A stretch of 64,000 bases of DNA from Symsagittifera roscoffensis (lineage: Eukaryota; Xenacoelomorpha; Acoela; Convolutidae), in NCBI RefSeq assembly GCF_963678635.1, contig NC_087065.1, positions 26,061,254 through 26,125,253 on the forward strand, in the 5' to 3' direction. Shown here piece by piece: positions 35,759 through 46,350 of the stretch (positions are counted from its first letter, which is position 1; every line of letters begins with the position of its first letter). The notes below the pieces were generated by a model, which did not search any database, was not told the origin of the DNA, and saw only the letters and a program-made list of their open reading frames with translations. The position numbers and the translations under genes are program-made.

Positions 35759-38304
35759 TCGAAGAAATACTGCTGTACAGTTTGGGTTTTAGTCCGACGT
35801 ACTCCTGTATGATCTCCCCAGCAAACTCGTCCTTGAATTTCAGGGTAACGCGCAAATTCTCGTTGGTGTAGAGGGGGTGGGTGGCTGGTAGATTTGAAAA
35901 GTCAAAATGATTTCGCAGTTCATGGTTTTTCTCAATTTCATTGTAGAGATCTTTGCTGCGGATTTCATACAGGAACGAATCAGTGTCCGAATATAAAAGA
36001 GTTGCGTCAAAATTTTTCTTGATTATGTTGTAATGGAACTGGAACATGTAAAATTTTGCCAAATCTAGTATCGTTGCACCAACAATTGTGGGCTTATCCC
36101 ATTTAATGTTCACAGGTTTTGAGGTTACGGATACCAAGTGTTGGTCAATAATTTTCATACTGCTAAATCTTTTTTTCCTTGATAAATTTTGCAGTTCTTC
36201 AGCATTGCGAACAATATCTACAATAAGTCGATTCCTTTTTGATTCGCAGAATTTTCCAAACGCACTATTTATTATTTGCTTGAAGAAATCTTGTTCAAAC
36301 TTGGTAGTAGCTTTTTTTTGGAGCTCAGTGTTCAACTGAACATATGGTGCAATAAATTTTTCTTGTCTAAACTGCAGTACTCGATTAACTTTTTCAATTT
36401 TCAAACCAAGTTTGACATAGAGCTGAAGTGTTAGGTAGTGTACAGTATAGTTTTTCTTTGGAAAGAAGTTTTGTATGAGCTTTGGCGTAGTGCCCACTTT
36501 ATCCGAAATGTTCATTTTTTTCGACATGTCCAATTGAAGCTCACTGAGCCACATTTTGGACACAACTTCTTTTGTTGGGGCGAGTGGGTAATCCGAATGT
36601 GCATCATGCAAATGATCGGGGTATAAAAGATCGACGTCCAAAATGTATCCAATTTCGGATTCTCTGCTCGTGTTGAGAATTTTGGCTATAGTAACTTGGT
36701 CATTAAACTCGAATGAGTTAAGTGGAAGAGGAAATTTTTCCATAATCCCGCCATATAAATTGCTCGCGTCTATCATGAAGAGGAAAGTGTTAGGCTGTTT
36801 AGGGTCGTAATTTTATTGTTGGCGGAAACAAGTCTTTTTTCAAACACACTTGCAATGCCCCCCCTGATCAGGTTTTCTGCCATATCCAAGTGCTCCCTAT
36901 TAGTGAGCAAATGGAAGTCAGCCTTGCATGTTCGCAAAAATGCATCCCCTGAGAGATTGCTAACCGTGAAATATTGAGCACAGTCTAGCTTATATGTTTC
37001 ATAACACACTCGTCTAAACTCTTCAAAAACGCATGCAAGAATCAAGGTATCAGTTGTTAGATACAAATCGCTGTATTCGCCCAAAGTCTGACAACCGAAA
37101 CGAGTGTACACTAACCATGCATGTTGGTATTCTTTTTCACTGACACTAACAACACCTCCTTGCAGCGTGTTGGTCCACTTGTCGCGTGCAGGTAGTCCAT
37201 CTTCTGTGTATCTTGCATGGCTGTCAACATACGAGTAGGGGAAGTAACCTTTTTGTCGAATCAATGCTTTATCTTCTTCCGGTCGGGTAGCAAAGTGGTT
37301 ATTGAGATATATGAACTTTTCCACTGGTAGATTTTGAGCTAGCTCATCGAGTGAGCTGTTCATAAATTTACAACTGTCCACAAAACGGATTTCTTCGTAG
37401 ACATGTTGGAAATTTCCTTTTTCGTTAGTGTACGATCTAACCCACACTTTCATTGTAAGTGAAATAAATTTTTCGTCATTGAGAGGAATGACCGAAAAGG
37501 TGTTTCTGGTATTGGTATCTTGCAGACTCTTCAGTACATGGTGCTAATCATAATTCTGAAGATTGTGGGCAAAGACAGGGGTGAATTGTATGGTACGTCT
37601 CAGGAAGTTGCATTTGTTGTGAGCCCATCCGAGGAATGGTCCATCGAAATGATTATGGTCCAAAACTTTCGCGTTAGTTTCGGAGAATTCCTCTCCGCAA
37701 ATCCAGCATTTGTCACTGTCTTCAAGAATAGTGGTGCTTCCGAGGTAGTTCGGGTATCGTCGTTTTTTATTATGAAAGTCACGCGCCAATACTTCCAGCA
37801 TTCGAAAGAATTTAGTCATGGCGTCCACTCCTCGATGAAGTGAAAAAAACGCCGGTTTCGGGTTTCCAGCTTCCACAACGACAAGGCAAAAACTGCTGGG
37901 CTTATGTTTTTCAATCACGGTTGTGCTCGAGCAGGTAGGATTATTTCTCACCGTCTCCACCTTCTCCAGCACAGACTCCAAATCAAAGTAAACCGCGAAT
38001 GGGCTATAGCTTCGAGCACCGATGTTTTTGAAGCCTACGCTGCTCTTGTCAACATTTGGCATGGTAACGATTGCTGGTTCGTTCCCCATGCAGATTAACT
38101 GGTGGCGCTCAAGTCGTTCCTCAGATGAACACCGGTGGAAGCAATTTCGGCACAGCATGTTTCTCGATCTCAGTTTTCTTTTTTGCATTTTGCTCACTAG
38201 CTTGTTCAGGTCTTTTATCACGATCGTTTAGAAGCAGCAAATCCACAACAAAATTAGTCTGATATTTTGACACTCTCAGGGGTAGAAGAGTCTTTTCATT
38301 GTAC

Positions 38305-38459
38305 CTAGAGAAAAATTTTGAATGATATTTTTATACTAATTTTTAATGCCATCATAATAATAATTCTTCAACGAATGTGCAGCCAACCATTTGTTCTGAT
38401 GTGCTTAGATACAGCTTCACACCAATAAAAAAAAAGATTTGATTAAAACTTCAACTAAC
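38305..38459 (-). other. Spliceosomal intron 1 of the polymerase gene
   Basis: 155 bp on the minus strand. The donor is AG|GTTAGT at 38,460/38,459. The acceptor is TTTTTCTCTAG| ending at 38,305, preceded by a T-rich tract. Splicing keeps the reading frame across the junction and removes the in-frame extension that would otherwise end the first exon's frame at 38,417. Confidence 0.75.
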
Positions 38460-40164
38460 CTGAAGACATTCACTTGCACTTCATTCAAAATTTCGAAGCG
38501 TGCAATAGCCGGTAGTCCCATTGGGTACACAAAATCACCAGTTGGCTCGTGCGCTCTTGAGTTTCTGCGATAATCATAGAAGCTCGCTTTCTCCTCCTCT
38601 CTACTCTGCATCATACGAAGAGTGAGCGGAATATTGTTCTGCCGATGATACTCAGCAACGAAGCAGTACTCAAAGCATCGATCGTCTTCATAATTGCGAA
38701 TATTCAACAAGAAGCGTTTGAGTTTCAGTAGATCGGCTGGTAGTGGCAAGTAGGATGAACCCCTGATCGGTGCAGACTTCACCATTTTTAGGACAATCTT
38801 ATCAATCCTGCGGATTCTCCAGCCACTACCATGAGACGCATATTGATGGACAGTAGACATTATTTGGTCTACGCAATCATAGAATTGGTCCTGGGTCCAT
38901 CCTTGAACGTCTACAGCAAGCATTTTGCAATTGGCGAAGATGGTTATTACTTCTTCTGTGCCATCTGCCTTCTCTTTTTCAAGAGTTACTTCTGCCGACA
39001 ATTGAGCTTTCTGAGGCTCATACATAGTATTTTGAAGTATCAGCGCTTCGATTTCGTCTCTCTTGGTCACGAATAGCGCTAGTAGGTCCACTTCCGTTTC
39101 CATCGGCACTATATCGTATGTCCTGACTGCTCCATCAAAAGCGGTCTCAGGTTGTATAGAAGTGAGGATTTTTCGGCTCACATCCCATGCTGGCAGACCG
39201 TGTTCGTTTAGCATATGCGCAGCATATGCGCGATCATTTTGGAACACATTCATGTCGTAGAGACAAATTCTTCTTTCTTCCGTTTCATCGATTGTTTTGT
39301 GACGCTCCACGACATGTTCCCAAATGACGCGAAGTGACTTATCCTCTAGTTCACAGTGACCACATATGTAGTCGGTTTTCACAGGATCAATCTTGTGAAC
39401 AGCCATTAGATGTTTTTTGAGGCTTCGCCGGTCACTCAGTTTTTTTTGGCAGAGATTACAGGGTACGACTTTTGTAGACATTGCGAGGTGGTTGTTTTTT
39501 GAGAATTTTGATATTTCGGAGAGCTAGGTTCAAATAAAGCAGATACTGATTTACAAGTCAAAAGAGATCAAGTGATTTTCCGTTTGTTTTACAACTGCTA
39601 TTAAATCTATTTAGATTTTCAAACTTTTTTTTATCATTTGCTTAATTGCCAAACAAGTTGGAGCTTAGATTAATAAAATCGAGAGGGTGCGCCCAAAGTA
39701 CTCTCAGATACATCAAAGGAAACAAATTCGGCTCATTAGATAAACCTATAAAATAGTCTCATAAATCAACCAAATTTTCTGAATTAACCACAAAGTTCCT
39801 AAACAAGTTGTATAGCTTCAAACAATTCATCGGCACTCAATTCAAAAAGACCTCACCCGAGTAGACCTAAGCCAGCAGAGTGAAATGAAAGCCTTACACC
39901 GAATGTAGTTAATCATCAATCGAGCTGTCAAAGAAGTGATAAAGCTTCATATCATGATTTTTTAAAAAAATTATATAATGGGAATTTTTCATGTCAAACT
40001 TCTGAAAATCGAAAAAATCAAACAGGTCAATTTATTCTTTTTTGATGTTTTCTTGTTTTTATTAAATTCATTCTGCGTATATGTTCACTGATTCAGGTAT
40101 CTGTTGGGTCCTTTGCAGTGTTTCAGCTTTTACTTTTAGATGGTTTCCACTGCAGGGTGGTGAG

Positions 40165-40280
40165 GAGCATTGGCTCAGTGGATATGCAGTCCGTTCAAAA
40201 ACCACCGAATATCTTTTGAAACGTGGCCGCCTAGACTCGAAAACGGCGGCTACGCCTTGTTTTCGACCCCGCTGAGTCTA
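40165..40280 (+). ncRNA. Possible structured or Pol III-type element, copy 1
   Basis: Contains TGGCTCAGTGG, a good match to the Pol III A-box. Downstream is a strong fold: GACTC and CGAAAAC (about 40,234) pair with GTTTTCG and GAGTC (about 40,258-40,277), enclosing a GC-rich loop. A canonical B-box is not present (GTTTTCGACCCC is the nearest), and the D-arm does not pair, so it is not a tRNA. It may be a tRNA-derived SINE. Identity with copy 2 reflects the duplication, not conservation. Confidence 0.3.
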
Positions 40281-41349
40281 AAAAAATTGGTTTCATCCAT
40301 TTCTGAGCACGGCTTCATAGTGAACGACACTTAGCTAACAATGAATTTTAATGAATTTCGATTTTCTCAAAAAAAACATTTCAAAAAGCTTTGTATCAAG
40401 ACACTGTGGGTTTCATCAGCCGTAACACCACTATAGCAACAGTATGAGATAAAGTTGCAGTTCACGAAATCAATTTTTGACAATTTTTGGACAAAAAAAT
40501 AAAAAACGAAATTTTGCATACTTTTTCTGGTTTGGGTTTTGAACAGAAATAACATGTTAGGTGTTGCATATACAGGCAAAATTTCATTAGCTAAGTTGAT
40601 CACCTACTACTGGTCGAAACCAGAGGATAATTTTTAATACCACTGTTTGTTTCAAACAAAATTTTGAAACTCTTAATTTTTTTTTCAAAAACAAAAAAAA
40701 ATTTAAAATATGTTTCTTTTTGTTTAGTTTTATTCTTTCAAAGTTTTTCCGTTTGTTTTACAACTGCTATTAAATCTATTTAGATTTTCAAACTTTTTTT
40801 TATCATTTGCTTAATTGCCAAACAAGGAGTGGTTTCCTAAGGTGGAGTTTAGATTAATAAAATCGAGAGGGTGCGCCCAAAGTACTCTCAGATACATCAA
40901 AGGAAACAAAATCGGCCCATTAGATAAACCTATAAAATAGTCTCATAAATCAACCAAATTTTCTGAATTAACCACAAAGTTCCTAAACAAGTTGTGTAGC
41001 TTCAAACAATTCATCGGCACTCAATTCAAAAAGACCTCAACCGAGTAGACCTAAGCCAGCAGAGTGAAATGAAAGCCTTACACCGAATGTAGTTAATCAT
41101 CAATTGAGCTGTCAAAGAAGTGATAAAGCTTCATATCATGATTTTTTAAAAAAAATTATATAATGGGAATTTTTCATGTCAAACTTCTGAAAATCGAAAA
41201 AATCAAACAGGTCAATTTATTCTTTTTTGATGTTTTCTTGTTTTTATTAAATTCATTCTGCGTATATGTTCACTGATTCAGGTATCTGTTGGGTCCTTTG
41301 CAGTGTTTCAGCTTTTACTTTTAGATGGTTTCCACTGCAGGGTGGTGAG

Positions 41350-41465
41350 GAGCATTGGCTCAGTGGATATGCAGTCCGTTCAAAAACCACCGAATATCTT
41401 TTGAAACGTGGCCGCCTAGACTCGAAAACGGCGGCTACGCCTTGTTTTCGACCCCGCTGAGTCTA
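41350..41465 (+). ncRNA. Possible structured or Pol III-type element, copy 2
   Basis: Same sequence as at 40,165-40,280, carried in the second tandem unit. Confidence 0.3.
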
Positions 41466-42091
41466 AAAAAATTGGTTTCATCCATTTCTGAGCACGGCTT
41501 CATAGTGAACGACACTTAGCTAACAATGAATTTTAATGAATTTCGATTTTCTCAAAAATAACATTTCAAAAAGCTTTGTATCAAGACACTGTGGGTTTCA
41601 TCAGCCGTAACACCACTATAGCAACAGTATGAGATAAAGTTGCAGTTCACGAAATCAATTTTTGACAATTTTTGGACAAAAAAATAAAAAACGAAATTTT
41701 GCATACTTTTTCTGGTTTGGGTTTTGAACAGAAATAACATGTTAGGTGTTGCATATACAGGCAAAATTTCATTAGCTAAGTTGATCACCTACTACTGGTC
41801 GAAACCAGAGGATAATTTTTAATACCACTGTTTGTTTCAAACAAAATTTTGAAACTCTTAATTTTTTTTTCAAAAACAAAAAAAAATTTAAAATATGTTT
41901 CTTTTTGTTTAGTTTTATTCTTTCAAAGATTTCTGAAAAAAAAGTTGGAGAGCAAACATTAAATTAGAAAAATCATAAGCAAAACGTAAGCAAAGATTCA
42001 GCCACAATAATAAAAAAAAAACTTATCAAACTAAATAATAAACCCCCAAACTGGTGCACTCTCGGTGGAAACAAAGTTTTTTTTTGAGTTT

Positions 42092-42763
42092 TCAGAGATC
42101 TCTAAATTGCAGTTTGCGTTTTTTCGGCGCATAGCAAGCATTTATAGGCGGCGTATCAGCTACTAACTTTGGTGCAGTGGGACTTTGACTGCCGGAAGAA
42201 GAAGAAGCAGAAAAAGTTTGCTGCTGCTGTTGTTGAGTGATTGGAAAAATATCCGGTTTTATTGGGATTTTGGGCGTCTGCTGGTCCTCATCTTTTTTCT
42301 CTGTTGAATCTGGTGATTCAATCGACTCAATGTTCCAGTAACTTTCCCGCTCTGCTAAATCTCTAATGGATCCTTCCTGATTTTCGTAAAAGGGGATCGA
42401 TTGGCAATCGTAGTTAAACAGTATTTTTCTCGGTGAACTATCAAGGCAAGTAGGGTCTTGAATATCTGTGCGCTTCAGCGCAGGATACGATTCAGTCACA
42501 CAACAACTCTCGTAGACCTGTTTTCTGCTTTGTATGAGGATACCAATTTGATCTAGCAAATAATGGGGTAACATCATATGGTTTTTAGTGACCCATTCAT
42601 CGAATTCTCGGCTTCCTGGATCAAGATCGTTCAAAGGACTCGCGTTTCGATGACGCATTTTCCGTTCCTGTTGAACCACTACGATAGAATCTCTGGTATA
42701 AGTTTGGTACAATATAGCTCTTTCAAGAGAATTCATTGAAATAATTTGCAGTGGAGTTGCCAT
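42092..42763 (-). CDS. Unassigned Polinton protein, polyQ and nuclear-type signal
   Basis: 223 residues, intact, from an ATG at 42,763. I recognise no family. The N-terminal half is structured-looking; the C-terminal half is low complexity, with a Q-run at about residues 176-182 followed by a Ser-rich stretch. The extreme C-terminus has PKKRKL, which resembles a classical nuclear localisation signal. It lies between the tandem duplication and the divergent plus-strand pair starting at 43,284, so the 520-base gap is likely a divergent promoter. It could be an accessory or minor structural protein; no function is claimed. Confidence 0.55.
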   Translation of the reverse strand: MATPLQIISMNSLERAILYQTYTRDSIVVVQQERKMRHRNASPLNDLDPGSREFDEWVTKNHMMLPHYLLDQIGILIQSRKQVYESCCVTESYPALKRTDIQDPTCLDSSPRKILFNYDCQSIPFYENQEGSIRDLAERESYWNIESIESPDSTEKKDEDQQTPKIPIKPDIFPITQQQQQQTFSASSSSGSQSPTAPKLVADTPPINACYAPKKRKLQFRDL

Positions 42764-43283
42764 CGTTGAAAATTTTGTTTTGTTTGATTTTGAGAGATTG
42801 AATAAAAATAGTGAGTTGATTTAGCTTGACGTACCACTTTTAGTTTTTTATTGCTGGTGGTCTAGTTTTAGCCAATTACCATAGATCGGGTTTTGTAAAA
42901 TTTAATATGTTTTCAGGGCTTTTGCAATTAAAGTAGAAATGTGAACGCTTTGAAAATCTATACTTGAAAGAAACAGCATGGCGCCTTTTTATGATACCCT
43001 AAGCACAAAATGACAGAAGTTTTACACTTCAAAGAGATAACAGGCATGCCGCCAGGGTAAAACCGTTGAGATTTATGAGCTAAAACGGGAATTTGCCAGA
43101 CAGATTTGACATGTATAACTTAAACTCATAAATTTCCAACTGCAAACTAATTAAAAGTCCCCAATGAAGCTTAAGCTATACCGTAAAAGAAATCGCCCGA
43201 GTTAAGCTATTCGCCGGCTAGGTAAATCATTCTTAAATTGTCTCTTGACTGATACGGTTGAATAAAATTACCACTACCCAACT

Positions 43284-43628
43284 ATGTACACGCTTGAAAG
43301 TGATACTAACTTTTTTGATGACTTTTGTGATATTTCTTCAGGAGAAAAACGTATAGTCAGAGTTGGAACAAAAACATTTGAAAAAACAGGTACCTATATT
43401 ACACTAAAATTGTATAAGAAAACTGACGAAGAAGTGTTCAAAATGTATCAAGCAGTTACTTTGACGACGAAAGAATTTGATAGCTTAGCAGATAATTATT
43501 CAAAAGTAAAAAAAATGATCAAAGCACCAACTGGTGAAAAGATTTCAACTTCCACAACAGGAAACGATAAACCTCAAAAACGACGATATAAATCAAAACG
43601 ATCGGTTTACTCCCGAAAAAGACTGTAA
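43284..43628 (+). CDS. PC4-like (p15 coactivator fold) small DNA-binding protein
   Basis: 114 residues. Residues about 20-78 fit the pattern of the PC4/Sub1 ssDNA-binding domain: a basic strand (KRIVRVGTKTF), a short hydrophobic strand (YITLKLY), a charged turn, then V-T-L-T..EFDSL followed by an amphipathic helix. The C-terminus is strongly basic (KPQKRRYKSKRSVYSRKR). PC4-type proteins bind melted DNA and act in transcription or replication. The assignment is by eye and moderate. Another frame entered just before the stop continues with an acidic stretch (ENGEDDEEDYS) to a TGA at 43,687, so the true C-terminus may be longer if a frameshift exists here. Confidence 0.45.
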   Translation: MYTLESDTNFFDDFCDISSGEKRIVRVGTKTFEKTGTYITLKLYKKTDEEVFKMYQAVTLTTKEFDSLADNYSKVKKMIKAPTGEKISTSTTGNDKPQKRRYKSKRSVYSRKRL

Positions 43629-43731
43629 TAGTGAAAACGGAGAGGATGATGAAGAAGATTATTCCAACAAAAAAAGTCGAGTGGCTTGAGTAAGTGGAAA
43701 AAAAACCCAGTTTCATTTATTAATTATCAGA

Positions 43732-44360
43732 ATGGTTGAAGCAATGTATGAACAATCGCCGGAATACTTTAAACAATTTCGGAAAAACTTTAAATTTTTT
43801 TTCTGAACAATGAACCCGACGTCTCTGACCTTCCTTCTAATACGAACTTTGCATTTGCAGTCCATTCAAATCAGAACGAATTTTGTTCCCAATCTCCTGC
43901 CAATGGTCAGCCACATTACCACGTTCTTATCGAAGTTACAAAAGAATGCACTGAAGCAGTTAACAAGATGACCTTAAAATCTTTTATTGTGCCTTGCCTC
44001 CTTTCATCCTTTAAATGTTTGATTATGCGGTGCAGCAAATATCATCTATCAGGACCACTGATGGAAAAAATGAAATTGGCTGTTAACTATAATTCGACTA
44101 ACAACCTTGACACCGCCGGAGTTTCTTTGCGAAAACGATTGCCACAGATTTGCTTTGCATCACAGACTCGATCCATTCAAACTCAAACTGATCTAATTAC
44201 TAATGTAACCATTGAACATTTTGTTCGAATTTTGAATGGGGATAATGCTGCCGAATTTTCAAAAATCATTGATATTATTTTGAGTGGGTATGGTCGATTA
44301 GAGATTGATTCAAATACTTTGTTTGTTAAATTTATAATGGAGAAGAAATACAATTTTTGA
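43732..44360 (+). pseudogene. Unassigned protein with HUH-like motif, frameshifted
   Basis: An ATG at 43,732 opens 24 codons ending at TGA 43,804-43,806. The neighbouring frame is open from 43,794 to the stop ending 44,360, with coding-like content well before its first ATG at 43,968, so one gene is probably split by an indel in the T-run at 43,795-43,802. The downstream part contains FAFAVHS and, 21 residues on, PHYHVLIE (His codons at 43,914 and 43,920). That arrangement resembles motifs 1 and 2 of HUH rolling-circle endonucleases. A catalytic tyrosine cannot be assigned with confidence (SKYHLSGP is one candidate), and no helicase follows. It could be a degenerate Rep-like protein or an unrelated orphan. 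Confidence 0.35.
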
Positions 44361-44477
44361 AAAAAAATATTTCTGAGATAATTCCAGCGGTATGTGTTCT
44401 AACAACCATAAAATATGTTTTTTTTTTAAAAAAAAATCAATTATAAATCATTAAAGAAATGCAACAGTATCACAAAG

Positions 44478-44915
44478 TTATAACATCATATGTTTAGCAA
44501 AACGCATCATGTCATGATCGTTAACCTTGAAACCTATAGGAAATTTAGAAGAAATTATAACATGAGCAACATAAATACAATAAAGTCCACACAAGACCGA
44601 GTTAGCTGATTGGATTGGCTTATTCATCAGTATTTGGTTTCCCTCATGGATAGAACGTCTCATATTTTTGTATACATGTGGATAGTTGTGTAGGCTTCGT
44701 CCAAGAGGATCTGCAAAAAAGATTTGACCACCAGCTTGAGCAAATAGTAACCAATGAGTTCCTGGCTGGTCTGAGTTTGATGCGTTGACTATCATGAAAG
44801 TATTGTCGCGTTTCAATATTGTATTAAATGCTAAGTTAGCGGGAAAAATGCCACGAAATCGATGTTTCAAATGTTTGCATCTGTTAATAAGCTCAATAAT
44901 CTGCAAATTGTCCAT
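44478..44915 (-). CDS. Polinton adenovirus-type cysteine protease (maturation protease)
   Basis: 145 residues, intact. It belongs to the Ulp1/adenain (C5) class that processes capsid proteins in adenoviruses and Polintons. Catalytic His is H54 (PGTHWLL), the acidic partner D69 (FADPLG) and the nucleophile C109 (LCGLYC), with Gln102 seven residues before it as the likely oxyanion residue. Order and spacing fit the family. The ATG at 44,915 lies 13 bases after the capsid stop on the same strand, matching the usual Polinton pairing of protease and capsid genes. No break is seen. Confidence 0.88.
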   Translation of the reverse strand: MDNLQIIELINRCKHLKHRFRGIFPANLAFNTILKRDNTFMIVNASNSDQPGTHWLLFAQAGGQIFFADPLGRSLHNYPHVYKNMRRSIHEGNQILMNKPIQSANSVLCGLYCIYVAHVIISSKFPIGFKVNDHDMMRFAKHMML

Positions 44916-44928
44916 TTTTTCCCTCGAT

Positions 44929-46150
44929 TCAATTCATTAGAGTGTTTTTAGCTATTTTTCTATCGGAACGTACGTAAACTGTTGATGCACGCTCTCCCAT
45001 GAAAAGTAACTCTACATTTTCCCCCAGCGGTGCATCAAACTTCAGTTCTACTGAAATGGTGCAATTGGTCAATTCAGGATGAATAAAGTCGTGTGAAGCC
45101 TCCTGAGTAGATGTGAGATCAAATGCCATAATATAATGATTGTGATAATTAGCCAAACTGATTCCATGACCATTGTTAAAAACAAAGTCTAGAGCTTCCA
45201 ATGTGTTATAGTATATTCTTTTGTTATCAGTCGTTGACACAGGAGTTCCTGCAATGGGTAGGCCGTTTCGGTAAACAATGATTTCATTCAGCTGAAACTT
45301 TTGATAATGAAACGGGTTTGTTCGGTTAGTACCCAGGTATGCTGTATTCGAGCTCATTGCCAAAATCATTCGACGGACTGGCTCTTTGGCAAAAACGTCT
45401 CTTGTCGCCAACTTTGCACACCAGTTGTGGCCAAAAAGGTTCTTGGTAAAACTTCAATATAATTGTATATTGCAGGTGTTTTCAACAGAGTTTTTTCTAT
45501 CGATGATAGTACAAAATCTGTTACTGTCATTTTGCGCACATATAGGTTAGCCTCAGTGATTTGGACTTGGTAATGTTTAGTAGCGTGCTCAGACATAATA
45601 ACAAAGTCATTAGGAGATCGTCTCAGAGAAAGTCTTATTGTAACACCGCTGATAAGATGTTTGTCGCATGATAAAAAATCACAGGCAATTTTACCAAATA
45701 ATCGGAATTCGCTTGATGCTGCTACGATTCGCTTACGTTCAGCGACATCTTCAGCTCGCCCATTAGCACCATCAATACCTGATGGATTATCTTCATAATA
45801 ATAGCCTTGACAAGCAAGCCACGTTTTCTTTGCATCAATACCGTGAGAAAATTCTGTCTCAATGAAACTCTTATGGGCAAAATTGGCATTAGTTGTTGAA
45901 ATTTTTTCTCCATTCAGGGACATGGTGCATTCAGAAAATAAAGATGAAAATGGATTATTAACCAAATATGGTGCGTCTCGTTGCCCTGCCTCTGTGGCGT
46001 GAGTTCGCAGTACATTACCATTATTTTGAACAATGCGTGCAACAATCTCCAAGCGAGTTCATTGAAGATCAATAAAGTTGTTTCTATCTCCTAAAACTTC
46101 AAATTCGAGCATGGGACCATCAGGTGAATAAGATGGACCAATTTTTTGAG
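44929..46150 (-). pseudogene. Polinton major capsid protein (F54H12.2-like), broken and partial
   Basis: Matches the widespread invertebrate protein annotated F54H12.2-like, identified as the Polinton double-jelly-roll major capsid protein. Diagnostic stretches are SPDGPMLEFEVLG (46,118-46,080), NPFSSLFSECTMSLNGEKIS, FGKIACDFLS then LISGVTIRLSLRRS, and, after a frame change, NTAYLGTNRTNPFHYQKFQL. Breaks: in-frame TGA at 46,059-46,061; a one-base frameshift near 45,430 between the frames 46,052-45,366 and 45,411-44,929. The N-terminus lies inside the assembly gap starting 46,151. The C-terminus (stop at 44,929) appears complete. Codon flow on both sides of each break is good. Confidence 0.85.
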
Positions 46151-46350
46151 NNNNNNNNNNNNNNNNNNNNNNNNNNNNNNNNNNNNNNNNNNNNNNNNNN
46201 NNNNNNNNNNNNNNNNNNNNNNNNNNNNNNNNNNNNNNNNNNNNNNNNNNNNNNNNNNNNNNNNNNNNNNNNNNNNNNNNNNNNNNNNNNNNNNNNNNNN
46301 NNNNNNNNNNNNNNNNNNNNNNNNNNNNNNNNNNNNNNNNNNNNNNNNNN
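46151..46350. other. Assembly gap (200 N)
   Basis: A run of exactly 200 N, so true size and continuity are unknown. The Polinton capsid gene runs into it from the left. Confidence 0.99.

Larger units (their letters stand above)
34956..39481 (-). pseudogene. Polinton protein-primed family-B DNA polymerase
   Basis: Replicates the element's DNA. Exons: 39,481-38,460, 38,304-35,759, 35,584-34,956. The N-terminus carries C2H2-like fingers (PCNLCQKKLSDRRSLKKHLM). A second Cys cluster and ExoI (YFDLESVL; D80/E82 of the frame starting 38,221) follow, then a CxxC...DHNH...C zinc segment and ExoII (HNLQNYD). ExoIII lies in the frame 37,453-36,773 (YSDLYLTTDTL). Polymerase motif A (DASNLYGG), motif B (KQIINSAFGK) and motif C (YSDTDS) lie in 36,776-35,685. 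The C-terminal exon has KISLSAFDNKRY and an acidic tail. Breaks: frameshift near 38,220; in-frame TAG at 37,544-37,546 just after ExoII; frameshift near 36,810 before motif A. All catalytic motifs are intact, so decay is recent or partly sequencing error. Confidence 0.92.
39576..41928. repeat. 1.17-kb tandem duplication
   Basis: Unit 1 is 39,576-40,743 and unit 2 is 40,744-41,928. They are nearly identical, with a few substitutions and one about 16-base difference (unit 2 has 'gagtggtttcctaagg' after CAAACAAG). Corresponding points are 1,185 bp apart past that indel. There is no protein domain inside. The very high identity means a recent duplication or an assembly artefact. It lies between the polymerase and the orphan gene at 42,092. 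Confidence 0.95.
34950..46150. mobile_element. Decayed Polinton/Maverick element (part)
   Basis: Family-B protein-primed polymerase, adenovirus-type protease and Polinton-type major capsid protein lie within 11 kb, the diagnostic combination for Polintons and related adintovirus-like elements. Polymerase, protease, capsid and one orphan protein are on the minus strand; two small genes (43,284 and 43,732) are on plus. I could not find the retroviral-type integrase, FtsK-like ATPase, minor capsid protein or long terminal inverted repeats. They may be lost, or lie in or beyond the gap at 46,151-46,350. The frames are broken at several points, so the copy is probably inactive unless the breaks are assembly errors. 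Confidence 0.85.

Noticed and set aside
40081-40275. Duplicated 64-codon frames (40,081 and 41,266) as a conserved gene
   Set aside because: They are identical only because the DNA was duplicated recently; no domain, and they overlap the structured element.
40165-40280. A tRNA gene
   Set aside because: The A-box is good, but the D-arm and acceptor do not pair and no proper B-box lies at tRNA distance.
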